DNA of 11,303 nucleotides from contig CADCWJ010000141.1 in the NCBI GenBank assembly GCA_902806365.1, positions 1 to 11,303 of the forward strand, read 5' to 3'. Of the stretch, positions 5,881 through 11,303 are shown in pieces. The first letter of the stretch is position 1. Each line of letters begins with the position of its first letter. Under the pieces are notes generated by a model. That model was not told the origin of the DNA. It saw only the letters and a program-made list of their open reading frames with translations, and searched no databases. A program made the position numbers and the translations under genes. Source of the DNA: an uncultured Thermomicrobiales bacterium. Its GTDB lineage: Bacteria; Chloroflexota; Chloroflexia; Thermomicrobiales; UBA6265.

Positions 5881-6774
5881 TTAGGCCGGCACGATCACGC
5901 GCACCGCGCCCGGATCCACGCTGAACACGACCGGAGTTCGCTCTACGACATCCCCATCCAGCTCGACATCGATCTCGGGATCCGATTGGATCGAAACCTC
6001 GGATGCCGTGACATGAATCAGGTAAGGCGAGCGCTCGAGCTGCAAGGTGGCGAACCGGGCGAATACACGCGCCAGCTCGACCGGTGTCGTGGCCGTGATA
6101 ACCAGCACATCAAGCAGCCCGTCGTCGTTGCGAATCTGGGAGTTGAGGCGGAGCCGGGGATTGATGATCGACGCGCCGTTGGCGACGAGCACCAGCGGCG
6201 ACGCCACTTCGATCTTCGTGTCCTGCGTCTGGATCAGCAGCCGAACCGGATCCTCGTTCAGCGCCTGCACCGCCGCCGGCAGATAGGCCAGCCATCCGAC
6301 GCGGCGCTTGAGCCGGGGATCGGTGCGCGAGAAGAACGCGCTATCGAAACCGGCGCCCGCCATGTGCAGGAACGCGCGCTCGCCGCAAATCCCGATATCG
6401 ACCGCGATGGTCTTGTGCGGTCCGAACAGCATGGTGATGTTGCGCCGGATGTTGGTCGGAATCCCCAACTCCTGAGCCACGATGTTCGTCGAACCAGCCG
6501 GTACGATCCCAAGCGGGATCCCTGACCCCCGGACGGCTCCTGCCACTTCGGCAACCGTTCCGTCGCCGCCCACGGCGATCATCGTCGTCGCCGTGCCGAG
6601 CAGTTCCCGCGCCAATTCGGATCCATGTCCGGGGCGCTGCGTGAAATGCACATCGAGCGCCACATGACGCGGCGCTGATGACCGCAACAGGTCCACCAAT
6701 CGCACCGCGTTCCCTCGGGTGGCCGGGTTCACGATCGCGACGACTCGTTCTTCTTCGTGACCTGGGTGGTTCAC
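5881..6774 (-). CDS. Diacylglycerol/lipid kinase family protein (DagK/YegS/LCB5 type)
   Basis: A 297-residue protein, typical length for bacterial soluble lipid kinases that phosphorylate diacylglycerol or related lipids from ATP. Motifs seen: IVNP at 14-17, the nucleotide-binding GGDGT at 69-73 followed by VAEV, PAGSTN at 92-97 (the usual form is P-x-G-T-x-N, so Ser replaces Thr), GAGFD at 140-144 and VANG at 197-200. A beta-rich C-terminal domain ends in the family-typical GAVRVIVPA. The substrate (diacylglycerol, sphingoid base or undecaprenol-like lipid) is not evident. The start is a GTG with no clear Shine-Dalgarno. An in-frame stop lies about 60 nt upstream with no other start in between, so GTG at 6774 is the longest possible start. 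It lies 135 bp beyond the small membrane protein gene on the same strand and may be transcribed separately. Confidence 0.92.
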   Translation of the reverse strand: MNHPGHEEERVVAIVNPATRGNAVRLVDLLRSSAPRHVALDVHFTQRPGHGSELARELLGTATTMIAVGGDGTVAEVAGAVRGSGIPLGIVPAGSTNIVAQELGIPTNIRRNITMLFGPHKTIAVDIGICGERAFLHMAGAGFDSAFFSRTDPRLKRRVGWLAYLPAAVQALNEDPVRLLIQTQDTKIEVASPLVLVANGASIINPRLRLNSQIRNDDGLLDVLVITATTPVELARVFARFATLQLERSPYLIHVTASEVSIQSDPEIDVELDGDVVERTPVVFSVDPGAVRVIVPA

Positions 6775-6909
6775 ACCGTATCCCGCGCGTAGATCGAGAC
6801 CGGGCCAGCGGCGGTTGCGGTCCGGGCGCCATCAGTCGTCGAACCCGCGCCAATCGCGCTTGCGGGAAAGAGGCGAGTGGCAACCGAGCACTGCGCCCCT
6901 TCGCTGGTT

Positions 6910-7017
6910 CTAGCTCTCGTCCGGACCGAACACTTTTTCGACGATGAAGTTCGCGAGCCAGGTCGCGGCGGCAGTCAGAATAAGTCCGAGGACGCCGCGA
7001 GCGGTGTTCTTGAGCAT
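6910..7017 (-). CDS. Small single-helix membrane protein, 35 residues
   Basis: A short frame, ATG at 7017 to TAG at 6910, with a strong Shine-Dalgarno GGAGGAG (7028-7034, minus strand) 10 nt upstream. The product begins MLKNTARGVLG, continues as a hydrophobic helix of about 18-20 residues (about 8-26, ILTAAATWLANFIV), and ends VEKVFGPDES. Basic residues before the helix and acidic ones after it fit an N-in, C-out bitopic peptide. I know no named family. It lies 122 nt downstream of the YggT-like gene with no strong terminator between them (only a 4-bp GCGG/CCGC hairpin at 7059-7072), so it may be the last gene of that operon. In the rest of the 6775-7139 interval I see no other gene. Confidence 0.6.
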   Translation of the reverse strand: MLKNTARGVLGLILTAAATWLANFIVEKVFGPDES

Positions 7018-7027
7018 GGGGTGGGGT

Positions 7028-7034
7028 CTCCTCC
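7028..7034 (-). promoter_or_regulatory. Shine-Dalgarno of the 35-residue gene
   Basis: GGAGGAG on the minus strand, 10 nt before the ATG at 7017. Its strength is the main reason for calling such a short gene. Confidence 0.6.
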
Positions 7035-7139
7035 GGTTGTCATCTCAGCAGGTCAGGTGCGGTATTTTCCGCCGGTCATTGCAGGTCACCCACCCGTAGC
7101 GGGAAGCGTGAAACGTGCCGCAAGCCAGGCTCGTTGATT

Positions 7140-7466
7140 CTACCGCGAATCGTTTCGGCCGCCGGTTGCGATGATGCCCAGCACGAACAGCGGAAGCAGC
7201 GCCAGTAGCGTGATGTCAAGCGTGGTGAGGCCCGCGAACAACGTTCGGTCTCCGCCAGGGATAATCGCCAATAACTCCGTCACCGGGCCTGTCAGCCGGT
7301 AGACGAACTGGCCAATCCAGATCCGGTCGCTGACATCGAGCACGACCAGCACGGTCCGGAGCACGATCACCGCGCCGACTGCGGCGAACGCCGTCAGCAA
7401 GAGCTCAGTTGCGAGCTGTGAACGGCCCGGCTGCATCTGCCGGCGTCGCGACGCCTGCTCAAGCAT
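7140..7466 (-). CDS. YggT-like small membrane protein
   Basis: A 108-residue protein with two membrane helices (about residues 22-43 and 84-101). Between them is a segment resembling YggT proteins: RLTGPVTELLAIIPGGDRTL, like the L-T-E-P-x-L-x-x-I-R-x-x-I-P-P region of that family. YggT proteins are poorly characterised inner-membrane proteins with links to osmotic/ion tolerance and cell division loci. The ATG overlaps the coaBC stop by 8 nt (ATGCTTGA), with GGAG (7477-7480) 10 nt upstream inside coaBC, so translational coupling is likely. The family call is by motif and topology and is moderate. Confidence 0.7.
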   Translation of the reverse strand: MLEQASRRRQMQPGRSQLATELLLTAFAAVGAVIVLRTVLVVLDVSDRIWIGQFVYRLTGPVTELLAIIPGGDRTLFAGLTTLDITLLALLPLFVLGIIATGGRNDSR

Positions 7467-8700
7467 CGCGATCGCGCTCCGCGATGAGCGAGATCACCTC
7501 TGCGACAAGCCGCCGCGCTACCTCATCCTTGGAAAGTGATGGCAGTGCAATTGGGTCACGATCCGCAAACAGAAATGTCGCCGTGCTGCGCTCATGTCCG
7601 ATCGTATCGACCGCATCGTTGGCGACGATCATCGCCAACCCCTTGTCAAGCAACTTGCGTCGGGCGTTGTCGAGCAGATCCCGCGTCTCGGCCGCGAACC
7701 CGATCTTGAGCAGCCGTTCCCCCGTGATGCTCGCCACGATATCCGGGTTCTTCACAAGCTGGATGGTCAACAGATCCTGGTCCGCCTTCTTCTTGATCTT
7801 GTGGCTCGCCAACGTCCGCGAACGGAAGTCGGAAACCGCCGCCGCCATGACCAGCACGTCCGCGTCGCGGACGGCCTCTTCGATCGCGCGTTGCATCTCG
7901 ATCGCCGATTCTACCCGGACGACCTTCATCCCATGAAGTGGGCCCAAGACACCAGGCGTGGCGACGATCGTGACATCGGCGCCGGTCTCGACAGCGGCCT
8001 CCGCGATCGCGATTCCCATTCGCCCGCTCGACCGGTTGCCGATGTACCGGACGGGGTCGAGCGCCTCCCGCGTGCCGCCGGCCGACACGATCACACGACG
8101 CCCCGCGAGTGCGCCATACTGGCCAAGAACCGCCCGCAGCGAGCCAATGATGGCGTCCGGACTGGCCAGCCGGCCGTCACCAAACGCGCCCGAGGCGAGT
8201 CGCCCGGTCTCCGGCGGGATCACGATCGCGCCACGATCGACCAGGGTCTGCACGTTCGCCCGCGTCGCCGCGTGGTGCCACATGTGATGCTCCATCGCCG
8301 GGGCGATCAGCAACGGGGCCTCCGTCGCCAGCGCGACCGCACCGATCATGTCCTCCGTATAGCCCGAGGCGAGACGCGCGATCGTATTCGCTGTGGCCGG
8401 GGCGATCACCACCACATCGGCATCGCGCGCCAGCGAAACGTGGCCCGCCGATCCATCTTTCCAGCCATCGAAGACATCGGAAAATACAGCGCGCCCCGTC
8501 AACGCCTCGAATGTCAGCGGCTGGATGAATCGCGTCGCTCCGTCTGTCATCATCACGTCTACCGTCGAGCCGGCGCGGATCAGCCTGCTTGCAAGGTCGG
8601 CCGCCTTGTAGGCGGCAATCCCGCCGCTGACGCCCAGGGCGATTCGTGCCCCGACGAATCCCCCCGGTCGAGCCAGGCTCCGCTCCCCCGCGTCACGCAC
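7459..8700 (-). CDS. coaBC: Bifunctional phosphopantothenoylcysteine decarboxylase / phosphopantothenate-cysteine ligase
   Basis: Joins cysteine to 4'-phosphopantothenate (CoaB) and decarboxylates the product to 4'-phosphopantetheine (CoaC, an FMN enzyme), two steps of coenzyme A synthesis. With the GTG start it has 413 residues, the family norm. CoaC half: GVSGGIAAYKAADL at 23-36, His87 in GHVSLARDAD, APATANT at 100-106 and PAMEHHMW at 134-141. CoaB half: GGTREALDPVRYIGNRSSGRMG at about 208-229, AAAVSDFR at 286-293, KIKKK at 301-305 and KNPDIV at 317-322. Two CoaC positions differ from the E. coli enzyme: Glu137 replaces the Asn of PxMNxxMW, and Ser170 (in LASGAFGDGRL) replaces the active-site-flap Cys. 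GTG at 8700 is preferred because it overlaps the ltaE stop by 8 nt (GTGCGTGA) and has GGAG 8 nt upstream. A longer frame to 8778 would run deep into ltaE. Confidence 0.95.
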   Translation of the reverse strand: MRDAGERSLARPGGFVGARIALGVSGGIAAYKAADLASRLIRAGSTVDVMMTDGATRFIQPLTFEALTGRAVFSDVFDGWKDGSAGHVSLARDADVVVIAPATANTIARLASGYTEDMIGAVALATEAPLLIAPAMEHHMWHHAATRANVQTLVDRGAIVIPPETGRLASGAFGDGRLASPDAIIGSLRAVLGQYGALAGRRVIVSAGGTREALDPVRYIGNRSSGRMGIAIAEAAVETGADVTIVATPGVLGPLHGMKVVRVESAIEMQRAIEEAVRDADVLVMAAAVSDFRSRTLASHKIKKKADQDLLTIQLVKNPDIVASITGERLLKIGFAAETRDLLDNARRKLLDKGLAMIVANDAVDTIGHERSTATFLFADRDPIALPSLSKDEVARRLVAEVISLIAERDRDA

Positions 8701-9823
8701 GCCGCTTGCTCCGGCTGGCAAGGCCGTCGATGGCGGTCCCGACGATCTCGATCGCGCGGGATATCTCGCCATCGCCAATCTCGTAGTGGGTGACCATGCG
8801 CAGCCCCCGCGCGCCGTAGTCCGAGACGATCAGGCCGAGTCCCTTGCAGCTCGCCGCGACCTCGCGCTGATCGAGGCCGGACGGCACCTTGAAGACGACG
8901 ATATTGGTGTGCACCGTTTCGAGGTCTACAGAAACGCCGGGGATGCCGGCGAGGCCCGTGGCCAGCGTGCCCGCCCGCTGGTGGTCCTCCGGCAGGCGAT
9001 CGATCATCGTTTCGAGCGCGAGAAGCCCTGCGGCCGCGATCACCCCGGCCTGGCGCATCGCCCCGCCGAGCACCTTGCGCTGCTTGCGGACGGAGACGAT
9101 GAACTCCCCGGCTCCGGCCACGATCGAGCCAACCGGCGCGCCCAGCCCCTTGCTCAGGCAGAATTGCACCGAGTCCACCTCGGCCGCGATCGCCGCTGGC
9201 GAGATGCCGAGATAGGCGGCGGCATTGAAGATTCGGGCACCATCCAAATGAACCGCTACCCCGCGCCCGTGCGCCAGGTCTCGAATCGTCCGCATGTACG
9301 CCATGGGCACGACGACGCCTCCACACCGGTTGTGGGTGTTCTCGATGCAGACCACTCCGCTGCGGGGATACCCGGGCCGGTCGGTCCGGATTGCGCCCTC
9401 GAGTTGGTCGAGGTCGAACAGCCCGAGCCGATCGGTCCGCACCGTGAAGAGCGGAATCCCGCCGAGCGTGGCCGGACCACCGCTCTCGTACCAGAGGATG
9501 TGCGACTCGTCGCCGATGATCGCCTCGTCACCCCGCCCGCAATGCGCCAGCAGCGCCGTGAGATTCCCCATCGTTCCGCTTGGCACGAAGACGGCGGCCT
9601 CCTTGCCCATCAACTTCGCCGCTCGTGATTCGAGCGCGTTGACGGTCGGATCTTCCCCGTACTGATCGTCACCCACGATCGCCTCGGCCATCGCCGCGCG
9701 CATTTCCGGAGTTGGCTTCGTCACCGTGTCAGACCGCAGGTCGATCACGTGTTCGGCCGGAGCATGGTCGGAGTGAAGGCGCAGATCATCGTTCACGGTC
9801 GTCGGCAGGGTCGTCGCGGTCAT
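8693..9823 (-). CDS. ltaE: Low-specificity L-threonine aldolase
   Basis: A PLP enzyme of fold type I that cleaves L-threonine or allo-threonine to glycine and acetaldehyde. With the ATG at 9823 it has 376 residues, slightly longer than the usual 330-350 because of an N-terminal extension of about 25 residues before IDLRSDTVTKPTPEMR. Seen: DLRSDT at 28-33, the PSGTMGN cofactor loop at 81-87, DESHI at 105-109 with the stacking His108, ENTHN at 161-165, LDGAR at 193-197 (Asp194 contacts the pyridine nitrogen), and the Schiff-base lysine Lys225 in CLSKGLGAPVGS. The ATG is chosen over an upstream TTG at 9850 because AGGAG (9829-9833) sits 5 nt before it. It starts 23 nt after the kinase stop and overlaps coaBC, so it is an internal operon gene. 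Confidence 0.94.
   Translation of the reverse strand: MTATTLPTTVNDDLRLHSDHAPAEHVIDLRSDTVTKPTPEMRAAMAEAIVGDDQYGEDPTVNALESRAAKLMGKEAAVFVPSGTMGNLTALLAHCGRGDEAIIGDESHILWYESGGPATLGGIPLFTVRTDRLGLFDLDQLEGAIRTDRPGYPRSGVVCIENTHNRCGGVVVPMAYMRTIRDLAHGRGVAVHLDGARIFNAAAYLGISPAAIAAEVDSVQFCLSKGLGAPVGSIVAGAGEFIVSVRKQRKVLGGAMRQAGVIAAAGLLALETMIDRLPEDHQRAGTLATGLAGIPGVSVDLETVHTNIVVFKVPSGLDQREVAASCKGLGLIVSDYGARGLRMVTHYEIGDGEISRAIEIVGTAIDGLASRSKRRA
8709..8712 (-). promoter_or_regulatory. Shine-Dalgarno fixing the coaBC GTG start
   Basis: GGAG on the minus strand lies 8 nt before the GTG at 8700, within the end of ltaE. It supports the shorter 413-residue CoaBC rather than the frame's farthest start at 8778. Confidence 0.5.
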
Positions 9824-9828
9824 TTCTT

Positions 9829-9833
9829 CTCCT
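9829..9833 (-). promoter_or_regulatory. Shine-Dalgarno fixing the ltaE ATG start
   Basis: AGGAG on the minus strand is followed by AAGAA and then ATG (9823), a 5-nt spacing. It lies downstream of the alternative TTG at 9850, which overlaps the kinase stop but has no such site close by. Confidence 0.7.
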
Positions 9834-9846
9834 GGAGCATGTGTCG

Positions 9847-11303
9847 TCAAGGATCCTCGTCGAGTGTGACGATCGCCTCACCCAGAGCGATCGAGCCAGA
9901 CGTGGGAGCGTCATCGTCATTATCGTCGTCGTCACCTGTTTCCGACGTGGCGCCATTGACGATCGTGATCTCGTTTCGTCCATCCTGAAGAAACGCGGAC
10001 GGCACCGTCAAGACGAGTGAGCCAAGGGACTGGCCGTCCACACCGGAGGAAATCACCGGCAGCGGATCGGTAATCTCAAGCCGCTCGGTCCCATTGAGCA
10101 GGATTCGCACGGGACCCTGCCTGCCATCGACAACCGCCAGAGCGATCGACACCTCGAAATTGCCACCGGAAGGCGCCGCGTCCACATCGAACCGGGCGGT
10201 GGCGTCCTCGCCCGGAGCAACGACCGTCCAGTCCTGGCCCGACGACTTTCCTGCCTTCTCACCCTTCCAATCCTTGGAATCGATCGTGATCGCGCCCGGA
10301 GGCTGCGCCCCCCCGGTACCCTGCGCGGTTGTTGATGACGATCCTCTGGAAACTACGTCGCTCCCGGAAGCGCCCGATTGCTGGGTGGGTTGGGGGTTCG
10401 CCCCTGTCCCTTGCGATGCGCGGTTGGCAAGATTGGAGCCCTGCCCACGCTGATCTAAAGGGCCACCGGCTGGTTCGACGGTCGGCTGTTCGACCGGCAC
10501 TTCAGTCGCCGGCGCGATGGTCGGCTGTTCGACCGCCACCGCGGTCGGCGGCACCGCGGTCGGCGGAATGGCTGTTGGCGGAACGGCGGTTGGTGGCGCC
10601 TCGGTCGCTGGCACCGCCGTCAGTTGTGGCCGCGTTCCCGGGGTCGGCGCCGTTTCGGTCGCTGTTCGCGTCGGAAGGGGGATCGAGGTCGGGTCGTTCG
10701 TCCCCGCCGGAGCCGTGGTGACGGTCGCGTCCACCGACCCGGCTGGCTGATCCGTGCCCAGATCAGCGTTCGTCGGCGCAGCCTCGTTCGTCGGCGCCGT
10801 GGTTGGCGTGCCAGGCGGCGCCAGACCGCGGATGCCTGGAGCCCCGTCATCCTGGCCACCGTTGTCGCGTCCGAACCACTCGCTCGCGCCGTACGCGCCC
10901 CCGCCGGCCAGCGCCAGCGTGAGAAGCAGGAGCAGGCCACCGGCGGCACGCCGCAGCCGCGAACCGGTTCGCGCCGGGAGAAGCGTCACCCGAGGGGACG
11001 ATGGCACGCTGTCCGAAGGTGCCGGCCACGGCTGCGGTGCGCGCTCGCCAATCGTGGCGATGGTTTCTCGCGGTCGCTCCGAAGTATGGGACGCCACTGG
11101 CACGGTCGAAATCGCGGTCGTCGACAGCACCGGTAAAGCTCCACCTGCCAGGGCCCGCGACATTGTACGAGCGGTCTGGAAGCGATCGGCCGGATCCTTC
11201 GCCATCGCCTGCATGACGATCGCATCGAGCTCCTCCGGGATGTGCCGCCCCGGTGCTCTGCGAGAGGGAGGAACCGGCTGGCGCTGGATGTGGGCCAGCA
11301 TTA
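9847..11303 (-). CDS. PknB-type Ser/Thr kinase, C-terminal part with extracellular beta domain (partial)
   Basis: The frame is open to the window edge, so the kinase catalytic core is outside. Numbering from the first visible Met (11301): residues 1-52 are the end of a Hanks-type kinase domain (HIQRQPVPPS, then LDAIVMQAMAKDPADRFQTA, whose Arg40 is the conserved subdomain XI arginine). A juxtamembrane stretch follows, then one membrane helix at about 119-140. A long Thr/Pro/Ala-rich extracellular linker spans about 150-280, with PPTAV/PPTAI repeats at 236-255. A Gly/Ser/Gln-rich segment comes next, and a beta-rich domain at about 337-480 containing a DDDDNDDD loop at 457-464. No PASTA repeats are seen. 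The beta domain resembles carbohydrate-binding-module jelly rolls in pattern (FDVDAAPSGGNFEVSI, ILLNGTERLEI) but the family is not certain. The kinase likely senses an envelope or external ligand. It is the first visible gene of the operon with ltaE and coaBC. Confidence 0.88.
   Translation of the reverse strand, partial: MLAHIQRQPVPPSRRAPGRHIPEELDAIVMQAMAKDPADRFQTARTMSRALAGGALPVLSTTAISTVPVASHTSERPRETIATIGERAPQPWPAPSDSVPSSPRVTLLPARTGSRLRRAAGGLLLLLTLALAGGGAYGASEWFGRDNGGQDDGAPGIRGLAPPGTPTTAPTNEAAPTNADLGTDQPAGSVDATVTTAPAGTNDPTSIPLPTRTATETAPTPGTRPQLTAVPATEAPPTAVPPTAIPPTAVPPTAVAVEQPTIAPATEVPVEQPTVEPAGGPLDQRGQGSNLANRASQGTGANPQPTQQSGASGSDVVSRGSSSTTAQGTGGAQPPGAITIDSKDWKGEKAGKSSGQDWTVVAPGEDATARFDVDAAPSGGNFEVSIALAVVDGRQGPVRILLNGTERLEITDPLPVISSGVDGQSLGSLVLTVPSAFLQDGRNEITIVNGATSETGDDDDNDDDAPTSGSIALGEAIVTLDEDP
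10480..10596 (-). repeat. Short tandem and direct repeats coding the kinase Pro-rich linker
   Basis: Four imperfect 15-bp units (10537-10596) encode PPTAV, PPTAI, PPTAV, PPTAV. Next to them, the 17-mer GGTCGGCTGTTCGACCG occurs at 10480-10496 and 10519-10535, 39 bp apart, encoding the two VEQPT elements. Such repeats suggest linker growth by slippage or unequal recombination and may vary in number between strains. Confidence 0.7.

Noticed and set aside
7467..7476. CGCGATCGCG palindrome (contains GCGATCGC, the cyanobacterial HIP1 motif)
   Set aside because: GCGATCGC recurs only a few times here, inside genes, consistent with GC-rich, CGATCG-rich codon use; no sign of HIP1-like overrepresentation.
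8701..8778. N-terminal extension of CoaBC to 8778
   Set aside because: Would overlap ltaE by 86 nt and add 26 low-complexity residues; the GTG at 8700 has a Shine-Dalgarno and a tight stop overlap.
7594..8793. 399-residue plus-strand open frame opposite coaBC
   Set aside because: Antisense shadow; composition dominated by Arg, Asp, His and Gln, with no family motif, against an unmistakable coaBC.
8786..9628. 280-residue plus-strand open frame opposite ltaE
   Set aside because: Antisense shadow of a conserved PLP enzyme, with no motif or ribosome-binding site.

Overview
The window is high-GC bacterial chromosomal DNA. The mix of genes, the long Pro/Thr/Ala-rich extracellular linkers (PPTAV, PTATP style) in two membrane proteins, and a PknB-type kinase with no visible PASTA repeats suggest a Chloroflexota bacterium of the Thermomicrobia/Sphaerobacter kind. 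This placement is inferred from style, not from a marker gene. No tRNA, rRNA, CRISPR array, insertion sequence or phage gene was seen.

Layout. (1) 2-772, +: 3' part of a NuoF-family NADH-binding flavoprotein subunit, cut by the window start and followed by a clear intrinsic terminator (807-840). (2) 849-1838, -: ornithine cyclodeaminase/mu-crystallin family enzyme. (3) 1839-2239: about 400 bp between divergent genes, holding a near-consensus sigma-70-type promoter with an overlapping inverted repeat and, downstream, a leader with several mutually compatible or competing hairpins. (4) 2240-4645, +: an 801-residue protein of unknown function with a similar four-cysteine module at each end and a cysteine-free, disordered-looking linker of about 660 residues between them. 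(5) 4875-5804, +: a RodZ-like protein (cytoplasmic HTH, one membrane helix, extracellular beta domain). It converges on the next gene across a 16-bp perfect hairpin (5816-5852). (6) 5881-6774, -: lipid/diacylglycerol kinase family protein. (7) 6910-11303, -: a compact run in the order Ser/Thr kinase C-terminal part, L-threonine aldolase, CoaBC, YggT-like membrane protein, and a 35-residue single-helix membrane protein. Successive genes overlap or lie 23 nt apart up to the YggT-like gene, so these four are very likely one operon. The 35-residue gene is 122 nt further on and may belong to it.

Functional reading. coaBC supplies 4'-phosphopantetheine for coenzyme A, and ltaE splits threonine to glycine and acetaldehyde. 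The kinase and the RodZ-like protein are envelope-facing sensor or morphogenesis proteins. The lipid kinase and the small membrane proteins add a membrane theme, but no single pathway links all the genes.

The most unusual part is region 3-4: the twin-cysteine-module protein and its structured 5' leader. Both look conserved in design (identical C-x2-C-x13-C spacing at both ends; a hairpin arm with two alternative partners, one at the Shine-Dalgarno), and I cannot assign either to a characterised system.
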